A stretch of DNA of 12,548 nt, taken from an uncultured Sutterella sp. GTDB taxonomy: Bacteria; Pseudomonadota; Gammaproteobacteria; Burkholderiales; Burkholderiaceae_F. Below, in pieces: positions 1 to 8,402 of the stretch. The stretch is from assembly GCA_900770335.1 (NCBI GenBank), contig CAAGKD010000024.1, forward strand, positions 1-12,548. The letters run 5' to 3'. A model generated the notes under the pieces. That model was not told where the DNA came from and ran no database searches. It saw only the letters and a list, made by a program, of their open reading frames with translations. Position 1 is the stretch's first letter. Every line of letters begins with the position of its first letter. A program made the position numbers and the translations under genes.

Positions 1-511
1 ACGTCGGAGTCTTGCCCGAGCGCGAGACGCCCACGAGGATGACGTCGGCCTCCTCGAGGCCGCGGTTCGTCTGGCCGTCGTCGTGCTGGAGCGTGTAGTC
101 GATCGCGGCGATGCGGCGCTGGTACTTCTCGTCGTCGCGGATGCGGTGCGTCTGGCCGACGCTGTGGGCGCTCTTCATGCCGAGCTCGGTCTCGAGCGGG
201 CCGACGAACTTGCGGAAGAGGTCGATGATGTGCCCGGAGACGAGCTCGTTGAAGCTGCGCATGATCTCGGGCTCGACGAACGTCGTGAAGATGATCGGGC
301 GCAGGCCCTCGTCCTTCTCGACGGCGTTGATGCGGCGGGCCGTTTCGATCGCCTTGTCGACGGAGTCGACGAACGGAATGCGCGTCTGGTGGTAGTGCAG
401 ATCGGGGAACTGCGTCAGGATCGAGTGGGCGAGGGTTTCGGCGGTGATGGCGGTGCCGTCGCTCACGATGAAGATCTGGCGGGTCTTCTCGGCCTTTTCT
501 GTGTCGGTCAT
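1..511 (-). CDS. ppsR: PEP synthase regulatory protein PpsR (bifunctional kinase/pyrophosphorylase), 3' end missing
   Basis: The DUF299 (PSRP) family enzyme phosphorylates a threonine next to the catalytic histidine of PEP synthase using ADP, which inactivates it, and removes that phosphate by phosphorolysis. It acts in the cytoplasm. The ATG is at 511-509 and 170 codons are visible; the family is about 270-280 residues, so roughly the last third lies beyond the window. The N-terminus reads RQIFIVSDGTAITAETLAHS, typical of the family. The hallmark nucleotide-binding loop GVSRSGKTPT is at residues 161-170, just before the edge. The gene is divergent from ppsA, its expected target, across 264 bases. 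No strong Shine-Dalgarno precedes the ATG (only AGAG about 9 bases upstream). The first window bases stay in frame, so nothing suggests the gene is broken; it is only cut. The call is secure because family motif and neighbour agree. Confidence 0.95.
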   Translation of the reverse strand, partial: MTDTEKAEKTRQIFIVSDGTAITAETLAHSILTQFPDLHYHQTRIPFVDSVDKAIETARRINAVEKDEGLRPIIFTTFVEPEIMRSFNELVSGHIIDLFRKFVGPLETELGMKSAHSVGQTHRIRDDEKYQRRIAAIDYTLQHDDGQTNRGLEEADVILVGVSRSGKTPT

Positions 512-548
512 GGGAGCTCTGTCCGAATGAAGGAAGAATGAAGCAAAA

Positions 549-554
549 ATTTTA
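549..554 (-). promoter_or_regulatory. Possible -10 element for ppsR
   Basis: Read on the minus strand this is TAAAAT, in an unusually AT-rich patch (about 541-554) of a GC-rich region, 38 bases upstream of the ppsR start. I see no convincing -35 hexamer at 16-18 bases, so this is a composition- and position-based guess. Confidence 0.35.
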
Positions 555-617
555 CCGCCCGCGGGTCCGGACGAACAGCCTCCGCGCGGCCGGCCGGGCC
601 CGCTGCAGGAGGGTTTT

Positions 618-663
618 CGCGCATTTGGTGCGCTTGAAGCTACAACCCGCGCATTTGCGCGGG
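618..663. repeat. Direct repeat CGCGCATTTG x2, second copy inside a 7-bp hairpin
   Basis: The 10-mer CGCGCATTTG occurs at 618-627 and 648-657, 30 bases apart (close to three helical turns). The second copy forms a perfect hairpin: CCCGCGC (646-652), loop ATTT, GCGCGGG (657-663). The first copy makes a shorter one, GCGC (619-622) with GCGC (630-633). It lies between divergent ppsR and ppsA and could be an operator for either. A close relative, GCATTTGGTTGCGC, lies at 3277-3290 upstream of the nfeD-like gene. Confidence 0.5.
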
Positions 664-705
664 CCGTAAGGGAATGGGTGAATGCGACCCGCCGCCCGAT
701 GCGGT

Positions 706-711
706 TAGAAT
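706..711 (+). promoter_or_regulatory. Probable -10 element of ppsA
   Basis: TAGAAT is a common sigma-70 -10 hexamer in GC-rich betaproteobacteria and lies 64 bases upstream of the chosen ATG, giving a leader of about 55-60 bases. The -35 region at 17 bases (TGCGAC, 683-688) is poor. It lies inside the long version of the open reading frame (ATG at 674), which supports the shorter start at 776. Confidence 0.4.
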
Positions 712-764
712 GCGCGTGTTTCCAAAGCCCGAGGCCCGCCGGGTTGCCAATCGCGGGACCAGTC

Positions 765-770
765 AGAGGA
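765..770 (+). promoter_or_regulatory. Ribosome binding site that sets the ppsA start
   Basis: AGAGGA lies 5 bases before the ATG at 776. The upstream in-frame ATG at 674 has no comparable site and would add 34 residues not found in PEP synthases. Confidence 0.75.
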
Positions 771-775
771 TAAAA

Positions 776-3151
<2,376 letters not shown>

Positions 3152-3182
3152 GCGACGGCGCTCGACGTCACCCTCCGGCTCT

Positions 3183-3200
3183 CCGCCGCACGCGCGGCGG
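3183..3200 (+). terminator. Hairpin shortly after ppsA
   Basis: CCGCCGC (3183-3189), loop ACGC, GCGGCGG (3194-3200) is a perfect 7-bp stem starting 31 bases after the ppsA stop. No T-run follows, so it may only stabilise the transcript end or act with Rho. Confidence 0.4.
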
Positions 3201-3222
3201 GAGGCTTGAGCGGCTGACGGAT

Positions 3223-3275
3223 GAAGGCCTTCTCGGCCGCAAGCCCCGGCGGGCTCGCGACCGGGAAGGCCTTCT
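3223..3275 (+). repeat. Pair of palindromes GAAGGCCTTC, 42 bases apart, able to form one long hairpin
   Basis: The self-complementary 10-mer GAAGGCCTTC occurs at 3223-3232 and 3265-3274. Because each copy is a palindrome, the two can also pair with each other; CGG (3234-3236) with CCG (3261-3263) extends the stem to about 13-14 pairs around a long loop. A T-richer stretch (CTTCTTGCATTT, 3271-3282) follows. Two readings fit: a second ppsA termination structure, or two operator sites on the same DNA face (42 bp is four turns) upstream of the nfeD-like gene. Confidence 0.45.
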
Positions 3276-3350
3276 TGCATTTGGTTGCGCACTTTTTGCG
3301 GGAAATCCCGGCCGCCGGCCCGGGCTCGCGGCGGCCGCGCGGCCCCTGCG

Positions 3351-3359
3351 TGCTAGAGT
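3351..3359 (+). promoter_or_regulatory. Possible extended -10 promoter of the nfeD-qmcA pair
   Basis: TGCTAGAGT fits an extended -10 (TGn plus TAGAGT), 47 bases before the GTG start at 3407. The upstream DNA is nearly all G and C and shows no -35 hexamer, which is tolerable for an extended -10. Confidence 0.4.
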
Positions 3360-3406
3360 CGACCGCACCCGGAGGCCTCGCGCCCCGCAGTCAGAAGGAG
3401 CATTCC

Positions 3407-3847
3407 GTGATCTCGATTTCTCCAGCGCTCGCCTGGTCCATCGCAGCGGCCGCCGTGCTCGGCGCCGAGCTTCTTCTCTCGACTACCTATCTCCTTGCGG
3501 TCGCCCTTGGCCTTGCGGTCACGGCCGTCGCCGCCTGGGCGGGGCTTTCCTTCTCCTGGCAGCTCTTCGTCTGCGCCCTGGCCGTCGCGGCCGGGTGCGT
3601 GGGGGTGCTTCTCTGGCGTCGCCGCCATGCGGGCGCCCCCGATCCGTCGGCCCGCCTGCAGAACCTTGACGAGGGACGGTGCGTGCGCGTGGCGAGCGCC
3701 GGCAGCGACGGCCTGGCGGTCGTGCAGTACCGCGGCGCGACCTGGATCGCCCGCCCGCAGGGGGCCGCCCCCCTCACGCCGGGCCGCTGGACGATCGCGC
3801 GCGTCGACGGCGCGCAGCTCGTGCTCGACCGGCGCGTGAGCGACTGA
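3407..3847 (+). CDS. NfeD-family membrane protein (YbbJ type), partner of QmcA
   Basis: The protein is 146 residues from a GTG start. The start is chosen because AGAAGGAG (3393-3400) lies 6 bases upstream and the N-terminus then begins with a hydrophobic helix; the longer open frame from 3221 would add an unrelated 62-residue leader. Visible are three closely spaced hydrophobic segments (about residues 4-24, 25-47 and 50-70), a basic stop (WRRRH), and a C-terminal soluble region (about 85-146) with the small beta-rich pattern of the NfeD OB-fold (GLAVVQYRGATWIARPQG). Short NfeD proteins are usually encoded beside an SPFH/stomatin gene, as with E. coli ybbJ and qmcA, and that is what follows 71 bases downstream. 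The exact role is unsettled; it is thought to act with the stomatin partner in inner-membrane organisation or quality control. Sequence identity is modest, so context carries part of the call. Confidence 0.88.
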   Translation: MISISPALAWSIAAAAVLGAELLLSTTYLLAVALGLAVTAVAAWAGLSFSWQLFVCALAVAAGCVGVLLWRRRHAGAPDPSARLQNLDEGRCVRVASAGSDGLAVVQYRGATWIARPQGAAPLTPGRWTIARVDGAQLVLDRRVSD

Positions 3848-3918
3848 GCTCCACCCTCGCCCCTCGCTTCCTGAAACCGTCTTCAATCACTTCCAAACAA
3901 CACCCCCGAGGTCTTCCC

Positions 3919-4887
3919 ATGGTGGACGTCACCGTCAGCGGCTTTCTCATTCTCACGCTTGTCCTCGTCATCGTCGCGCTCCTCTTCGCGAGCCAGGGCG
4001 TCAAGGTCGTTCCGCAGCAGACTGCCTGGGTCGTGGAGCGTCTCGGCAAGTTCCATGCCGTGCTCTCGCCGGGCCTCAACTTCATCATTCCGTTCGTCGA
4101 CCGCGTCGCCTACCGGCACTCGCTCAAGGAGATTCCGCTCGACACGCCGAGCCAGGTCTGCATCACGCGCGACAACACGCAGCTCACCGTTGACGGCGTG
4201 CTCTTCTTTCAGGTGACGGACCCGCAGCGCGCGAGCTACGGCACGTCGAACTACATCATCGCGATCACGCAGCTCGCGCAGACGACGCTGCGCAGCGTGA
4301 TCGGCAAGATGGAACTCGACAAGACGTTCGAGGAGCGCGACCTCATCAACAAGTCCGTCGTCTCCTCGATCGACGAGGCGGCCCTCAACTGGGGCGTCAA
4401 GGTCCTGCGCTACGAGATCAAGGACCTCACGCCCCCGGCGGTGATCCTGCAGGCGATGCAGCAGCAGATCACGGCCGAGCGCGAGAAGCGCGCCGTCGTC
4501 GCCGCGTCCGAAGGCAAGAAGCTCGAGCAGATCAACCTCGCCACGGGCGCCCGCGAGGCCGCGATCGCCCAGTCCGAGGGCGAGAAGCAGGCCGAGATCA
4601 ACAAGGCCGAGGGCCAGGCCGCGGCCACCGTCGCGATCGCAAACGCCACGGCCGAGGCGCTCGAGCGCATCGCCGCGGCCACGCAGAAGGAGGGCGGCCT
4701 CACGGCCGTCAACCTGCAGGTCGCCGAGAAGTACGTCGCCGCCTTCAGCGAGCTTGCCAAGACCTCCAACACCCTCATCGTTCCGGGGAACATGGGCGAC
4801 ATGTCCACGATGATCGCCTCGGCGATGAAGATCGTCGACGCGCAGAAGAGCGCGCCGGCCGCCGCGCCGAAGCTCCCCGGCGCCTGA
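3919..4887 (+). CDS. qmcA: SPFH/stomatin-family membrane protein (QmcA-like)
   Basis: The protein is 322 residues (E. coli QmcA 305). The ATG at 3919 is preceded by GAGG (3908-3911) at 7 bases; the open frame extends back into nfeD but that part is only a shadow. One N-terminal transmembrane helix (about 8-26, FLILTLVLVIVALLFA) is followed by the SPFH/band-7 domain (about 28-190; VVPQQTAWVVERLGKF, LSPGLNFIIPFVDRV) and a long charged Ala/Glu/Lys coiled coil (about 190-265) with repeats such as SEGEKQAEINKAEGQAAA. The family forms large membrane-bound cages in the inner membrane; QmcA is linked in E. coli to FtsH and membrane protein quality control. The second position in an nfeD-qmcA pair is typical. 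A Pro/Ala-rich tail (APAAAPKLPGA) ends the protein. The family call is firm; orthology to QmcA rather than another stomatin is likely from the whole-length resemblance and the neighbour. Confidence 0.93.
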   Translation: MVDVTVSGFLILTLVLVIVALLFASQGVKVVPQQTAWVVERLGKFHAVLSPGLNFIIPFVDRVAYRHSLKEIPLDTPSQVCITRDNTQLTVDGVLFFQVTDPQRASYGTSNYIIAITQLAQTTLRSVIGKMELDKTFEERDLINKSVVSSIDEAALNWGVKVLRYEIKDLTPPAVILQAMQQQITAEREKRAVVAASEGKKLEQINLATGAREAAIAQSEGEKQAEINKAEGQAAATVAIANATAEALERIAAATQKEGGLTAVNLQVAEKYVAAFSELAKTSNTLIVPGNMGDMSTMIASAMKIVDAQKSAPAAAPKLPGA

Positions 4888-4899
4888 CCGCCTGACCGT

Positions 4900-4931
4900 C
4901 TCCCGGGCCGGACGCCGCCCGGCCTCGGGAG
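4900..4931 (+). terminator. Hairpin directly after qmcA
   Basis: CTCCCGGGCCGG (4900-4911) pairs with CCGGCC-T-CGGGAG (4919-4931) with one bulged T and a 7-base loop, 12 pairs in all, starting 12 bases after the stop. There is no T-run, but it is followed by the stronger hairpin at 4955-4992. Confidence 0.6.
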
Positions 4932-4954
4932 GGCGTCAGGGACGCGAATGCACA

Positions 4955-4992
4955 AAGAGGGCGCGCCGGAGGAGATTCCGGCGCGCCCTCTT
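4955..4992. terminator. Bidirectional terminator between convergent qmcA and hydG
   Basis: A perfect 16-bp stem (arms 4955-4970 and 4977-4992, core GGGCGCGCC) with a 6-base loop GGAGAT. On the plus strand CTCTTC ends the stem; on the minus strand CTCTTTG does. T-tracts are short, but the stem is exceptionally stable and the site lies between two convergent genes. Confidence 0.8.
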
Positions 4993-5011
4993 CATGATCG
5001 GCGCGTCGCCT

Positions 5012-5043
5012 GCGCCCCCTCATTCGACAATCCGAAGGGGCGC
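5012..5043 (-). terminator. Hairpin at the 3' end of hydG
   Basis: GCGCCCC (5012-5018) pairs with GGGGCGC (5037-5043), with inner TTCG/CGAA pairing (5023-5026 with 5033-5036). On the minus strand it begins 17 bases after the hydG stop. No T-run. Confidence 0.45.
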
Positions 5044-5060
5044 GGGCGGGACGAAGGGCG

Positions 5061-6482
5061 TCAGAAGCGGAAGTCGCGCTCGCCGCCCTCGATGCGTTCA
5101 AGACGGCGCACGCTCGCGTTCCTGAACTTCTCGTTCTTCACCTTCGGCAGCTCGAGCTTGATCACCTGCTCGCCCTCGGTGCGGGTCTTGCCCGAGGCGT
5201 AGTCGCACAGGTACTCCTTCATCGTGAGGATGGCGTTGGCCTGGCAGTAGTCGGCGATCGCGCCGTTCTTGGCGAACTCCATGAAGCGGTCGCCCGTGCG
5301 GCCGGCGCGGTAGCAGGCCGTGCAGAAGCTCGGCAGGTAGTGGTTCTCGAGGAGCCAGCGCACGACCTCATCGAGCGTGCGGCGGTCGTTCGTCTCGAAC
5401 TGCGCGGAGTTCTCGACGTCGCGAATGTCGGCGATCGTGTAGCCGCCCACGGACGTGCGCGAGCCGCCGGAGATCTGCGAGATGCCCAGGGCCAGGGCCG
5501 CCGAGCGGGTCTTCGCGCTCTCGCGCGTCGACATGATCATGCCCGTGTACGGCACGGCGAGGCGGATGAGGGCGACGATCTTGAGGAAGATCTCGTCGGG
5601 GACGGCGTTCGAGAACGTGTTCGGATCGATGTCGTCGGCCGGGCAGATGCGCGGCACGGAGATCGTGTGCGGGCCCACGCCGAAGACGGCCTCGAGGTGC
5701 TCGGCGTGCATGAGCAGGCCCACGAAGTCGAACTTGTAGAGCGACAGGCCGAAGAGCACGCCGAGGCCCACGTCGTCGATGCCGCCCTCCATGGCGCGGT
5801 CATGCGCCTCGGTGTGGTAGGCGTAGTCGGACTTCGGTCCCTTCGGATGGAGCTTGCGGTACTCCTCCTCGTGGTACGTCTCCTGGAAGAGCTGGTACGT
5901 GCCGATCTCGGCCTCGTGGAGCTTGCGGTAGTTCTCCACCGTCGTCGCGGCGATGTTGACGTTGATGCGGCGGATCTGGCCGTTCTTGTGCTTGATCGAG
6001 TAGATCGTCTTGATCGAGTCGAGGATGTACTCGATCGGGTTGTGCTTCGGATGCTCGCCGGCCTCGAGGAGCAGGCGCTTGTGGCCGAGGTCCTGCAGCG
6101 CGATCACCTCGCGGCGGATGTCCTCCTGCGTGAGCTTCTTCCTGACGATGTTCTTGTTCTTCGCGTGGTACGGGCAGTACGTGCACGTGTTGACGCAGTA
6201 GTTCGAAAGGTAGAGCGGCGCGAAGAGCACGATGCGCGAGCCGTAGATGCGCTCCTTGACGTCGCGGGCGATGTGCAGGATCTGCTCGTTGCACTCGGGG
6301 ATGTCGCAAAGCAGCAGCACCGCGGCCTCGCGGTGCGTCAGCCCCTTGGCGAGCTTGGCCTTCTCGAGAAGGGACTCGATGAGCGGGCGGTCCGACTTGT
6401 GCTCGTCGGCCCAGCGCAGGGTCTCCTCGATCTCCTCGCGGTTGATGAAGTCCGCCGCATGGCGGGATTTGGGATCGTACAT
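5061..6482 (-). CDS. hydG: [FeFe] hydrogenase H-cluster maturase HydG (radical SAM tyrosine lyase)
   Basis: HydG cleaves tyrosine with S-adenosylmethionine to p-cresol plus CO and cyanide, delivering an Fe(CO)2(CN) unit for the H-cluster assembled on HydF. The protein is 473 residues, full family length. The radical-SAM cluster motif CVNTCTYC places Cys96, Cys100 and Cys103 (CX3CX2C). The C-terminal auxiliary cluster that distinguishes HydG from ThiH is present as CTACYRAGRTGDRFM with Cys387, Cys390 and Cys413 (CX2CX22C). The ThiH-like barrel lies between. The ATG at 6482-6480 has no clear Shine-Dalgarno site (the preceding bases read CCCGAAA). No hydE, hydF or hydA is in the window, and the flanking genes are unrelated: an MFS gene upstream on the same strand behind a terminator, and convergent qmcA. 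It therefore looks like its own transcription unit. Presence implies, but does not prove, an [FeFe] hydrogenase elsewhere in the genome. Confidence 0.96.
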   Translation of the reverse strand: MYDPKSRHAADFINREEIEETLRWADEHKSDRPLIESLLEKAKLAKGLTHREAAVLLLCDIPECNEQILHIARDVKERIYGSRIVLFAPLYLSNYCVNTCTYCPYHAKNKNIVRKKLTQEDIRREVIALQDLGHKRLLLEAGEHPKHNPIEYILDSIKTIYSIKHKNGQIRRINVNIAATTVENYRKLHEAEIGTYQLFQETYHEEEYRKLHPKGPKSDYAYHTEAHDRAMEGGIDDVGLGVLFGLSLYKFDFVGLLMHAEHLEAVFGVGPHTISVPRICPADDIDPNTFSNAVPDEIFLKIVALIRLAVPYTGMIMSTRESAKTRSAALALGISQISGGSRTSVGGYTIADIRDVENSAQFETNDRRTLDEVVRWLLENHYLPSFCTACYRAGRTGDRFMEFAKNGAIADYCQANAILTMKEYLCDYASGKTRTEGEQVIKLELPKVKNEKFRNASVRRLERIEGGERDFRF

Positions 6483-6647
6483 TTTCGGGAAAATTTCTTG
6501 GCTTGGGCGCGACGAAGGCCGTTACTTCACTCCCGAAGGGCCCGCCGGCGCGCCGTTGAGGGCGTCTTGAAGCGAGCGCCCATGGCTTTGTCGAATGCGC
6601 GCATGATAAGGACTCGGGATGAGTGTTTACGGGCGTGAGCCCCGTGA

Positions 6648-6670
6648 AAAACGCGCCGCCAGCGCGTTTT
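6648..6670. terminator. Intrinsic terminator, bidirectional, ending the MFS transcript
   Basis: AAAACGCGC (6648-6656), loop CGCCA, GCGCGTTTT (6662-6670): a perfect 9-bp stem flanked by A and T runs, the textbook shape on both strands. On the minus strand five T follow the GC stem. It lies 111 bases past the MFS stop and before hydG, so it separates the two same-strand genes. Confidence 0.85.
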
Positions 6671-6707
6671 CCTAACCTGCGTCAACTTCTCCCGAAGGAG
6701 GAGGGCG

Positions 6708-6728
6708 GGCTTAAGACAAGATTAAGCC
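6708..6728. repeat. Inverted repeat GGCTTAA-N7-TTAAGCC
   Basis: Perfect 7-bp arms (6708-6714, 6722-6728) around GACAAGA. It is AT-rich for this DNA. It lies downstream of the MFS stop, before the terminator, so it may be part of the 3' untranslated region. An operator role is possible but no promoter is seen beside it. Confidence 0.4.
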
Positions 6729-6780
6729 GGAGGTGGACGGAATGGTCAGCTCCGGGAAAGCCGTGAGGCCCGTCGGACGG

Positions 6781-8046
6781 TCACTCGCCGTCAGGCTCCC
6801 GAAGCGCGCGCATGCGCCCGAGCACGTCCCGCGAGGCCGAGAGCGCGTAGGCGAAGCCGCCTGCGGTGAAGAGCGCGAGCCCGAGGAGCGACGCGCCCGC
6901 GCCCACGACCGATCCCGCGGCGCCCGCGAGGACGGGGAAGATGAAGCGCCCGGCGTTGATCAGCATGATCCGCAGGCCGATCGCCTCGCCGATGCGGTTC
7001 CCCGGCGCGAAGAGGTAGACGAGCGCCATCATGTTGGGCAGCGACGCGCCGAGGCCGAGCCCGAGGACGAACGCCGCGGCCATGAGGCCCGGAAGGCTCG
7101 TGAGAAGCGGCATCGCCGCGAACGCGGCCGAGGCCAGGGCGAGCATCGCCGCGATCATCCGCCACTCCGAGAGGCGCTTGAGAAGGAGCGGCATCAGGAA
7201 CCGCACGACGAAGGTCGCCGCGGCGAAGCTTCCGAGCACCCAGCCGATGTCCGAGGGCGAGAGGCCCGCGCCGCTCGCGTAGACCGGAATGAGAAGGTTG
7301 CCGACCTCCCAGGCGACGTTGATGATGACGCTTGCGACAAGCACGGCCCGCATCGGCGGGTCCTTCAGAAAATCCGTGACGCCGCGTCCGGAGCCCGCGG
7401 TGGCCTCCGCCCCCCTTCTCACATGCCGCGCGAGGACGCGGCGCATGCCCGGGAGCGCGCAGAGCGCGAGGAGGACCGAGGGCGCGGCGACGCACCAGAC
7501 GTAGGGCGCGATGAAGCCGACGTGCTCGATGAGGTGCCCGGCGGCAACGGGCGTCGCGAGGTTGCTCGAGGCCGTGACGAGCGAGAGCGCCGTGAAGGCG
7601 GTCCGGCGGTTGGCGGCGCCGCCCGCGACGTCGCCGGCGAGGCGCTGCACGGCGGTGTTCGTGAGCATGAAGGAGAGCCCGGCGAGAAAGCACGAGACAA
7701 AGAGCGGCGCGAGTCCGGCCGCGGCGCGCGGAAGCGCGAGCGCCGCGACGCCCGAGAGCATCGCCGCGGCCATGGCGGTCCGGACCGCCCAGGCCGCGCC
7801 CCGCTCGTCTATCCGTCGGCCCGCCTGAACGGCGACAAGCGCCGGCACAAGCGAGATCGTCGCGAGCATCGAGCCCACGGCGAAGGGCCCGGCGCCCGAG
7901 TCGAGGGCGTCAAGCGTCGCCGTGAAGCGCATTCCCGTCGCGCAGGAGTGGAGCACGAGCGGAAGGAGAAGCACGCGGGCGAGGTCGGAGAGGGCGGAGG
8001 CGGAAAGCATTCGAGGACGATAGAGCCGCAGGGCCGCCGCCCGCAA
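6781..8046 (-). CDS. Major facilitator superfamily (MFS) transporter, substrate unknown
   Basis: The protein is 421 residues of mostly hydrophobic sequence with about 12 predicted membrane helices in two six-helix halves, divided by a basic loop at about 201-232 (GMRRVLARHVRRGAEA). The degenerate loop 2-3 MFS signature is AGRRIDERG at 75-83. The second half contains SDIGWVLGSFAAATFVVRF and ends in an arginine-rich cytosolic tail. The start is the TTG at 8046-8044, because AAAGG lies 5 bases upstream on the minus strand; the first ATG (8010-8008) would remove 12 residues, lacks a ribosome site, and gives the same membrane core. It is an inner-membrane secondary transporter, and drug or metabolite export is a common role for such sequences, but nothing here fixes a substrate. 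It is transcribed towards hydG but terminated at 6648-6670, so no functional link is implied. Confidence 0.9.
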   Translation of the reverse strand: MRAAALRLYRPRMLSASALSDLARVLLLPLVLHSCATGMRFTATLDALDSGAGPFAVGSMLATISLVPALVAVQAGRRIDERGAAWAVRTAMAAAMLSGVAALALPRAAAGLAPLFVSCFLAGLSFMLTNTAVQRLAGDVAGGAANRRTAFTALSLVTASSNLATPVAAGHLIEHVGFIAPYVWCVAAPSVLLALCALPGMRRVLARHVRRGAEATAGSGRGVTDFLKDPPMRAVLVASVIINVAWEVGNLLIPVYASGAGLSPSDIGWVLGSFAAATFVVRFLMPLLLKRLSEWRMIAAMLALASAAFAAMPLLTSLPGLMAAAFVLGLGLGASLPNMMALVYLFAPGNRIGEAIGLRIMLINAGRFIFPVLAGAAGSVVGAGASLLGLALFTAGGFAYALSASRDVLGRMRALREPDGE

Positions 8047-8065
8047 GATCGCCTTTCAAGCGGCT

Positions 8066-8085
8066 TCCTTGAGGCCGGTCAAGGA
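8066..8085. repeat. Palindrome TCCTTGA-N6-TCAAGGA at the MFS start
   Basis: Perfect 7-bp arms (8066-8072, 8079-8085). The core TTGA-N6-TCAA (8069-8082) has the spacing of an FNR/CRP-family site (FNR consensus TTGAT-N4-ATCAA) but the central bases are G and G rather than T and A. It lies 20-39 bases upstream of the TTG start on the minus strand, suiting a repressor site or a leader hairpin. Confidence 0.4.
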
Positions 8086-8185
8086 GTCGTCCCAGGTGCG
8101 ACCGCCTGCGTCGCAAGGAAGCGGGGAGAAGAGGGTTTGAGCAATGAAACCTTCGCGGGCAGGGGAGGTCTCACCGATTTCGGGA

Positions 8186-8191
8186 TAGAAT
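8186..8191 (+). promoter_or_regulatory. Candidate -10 element heading the structured region
   Basis: TAGAAT in the context GGGATAGAATC resembles the -10 proposed for ppsA. No good -35 is present at 16-18 bases. A transcript would start near 8198, just before the hairpin at 8218-8280, and could be a leader of the RHH gene or a separate small RNA. Confidence 0.35.
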
Positions 8192-8217
8192 CATCAAGAG
8201 GTTTCCTGTTTGCGGAT

Positions 8218-8280
8218 GCAGGCGGAGGGAAGGCGTCCGGCCCGGCTCTTTTTGCGGGCCGCACGCTTTCGGACGCCTGC
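8218..8280 (+). ncRNA. Nested hairpin, candidate structured RNA or leader element
   Basis: An inner stem CGGCCCG (8238-8244) with CGGGCCG (8255-8261) closes a 10-base loop containing five T. An outer stem GGCGTC (8232-8237) pairs with GACGCC (8272-8277). The right end GCCTGC (8275-8280) can alternatively pair with GCAGGC (8218-8223). It starts about 20 bases after a possible transcription start. It matches no RNA family I know. Confidence 0.35.
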
Positions 8281-8402
8281 AGGGGAGTCCGGGAGGCAAG
8301 GCTGATCGGTCGGCCCGGCGCGGCGCCGCGGAAAGCGGCTCGCGCGCGGGAAAGGAATCGTCGCGCTGCTCCGGCCGCGCAAGCGTCCCTTCAGAAGGAC
8401 GC

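Larger units (their letters stand above)
6483..6780. other. Intergenic region between hydG and the MFS gene (both minus)
   Basis: The region holds the terminator at 6648-6670, an inverted repeat at 6708-6728, and a weaker one, CCGGAG (6727-6732) with CTCCGG (6750-6755). The hydG promoter should lie between 6483 and about 6647; I see no clear -35/-10 pair. A 25-codon minus-strand open frame (from the ATG complementary to 6602-6604, ending near 6527) has no ribosome site and is not called. Confidence 0.5.

Noticed and set aside
83..541. 152-codon plus-strand frame at the left end
   Set aside because: It is the complement of ppsR, which shows the GVSRSGKT motif and the divergent ppsA partner.
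674..775. 34-residue N-terminal extension of PpsA
   Set aside because: No ribosome site, it overlaps the likely -10 element at 706-711, and the shorter product matches the family length.
6527..6604. 25-codon minus-strand open frame upstream of hydG (possible leader peptide)
   Set aside because: No Shine-Dalgarno, no run of codons for a regulatory amino acid, and no adjacent terminator/antiterminator pair.
5340..6638. 432-codon plus-strand frame opposite hydG
   Set aside because: HydG is certain from its cysteine motifs; the antisense frame is a Val/Asp/Arg/Leu-rich shadow without domain or ribosome site.
8210..8305. 31-codon open frame from TTG 8210 with AAGAGG upstream
   Set aside because: Arg-rich with no resemblance to a known protein; it lies over the nested hairpin and the -10-like box is too close for both to be real.
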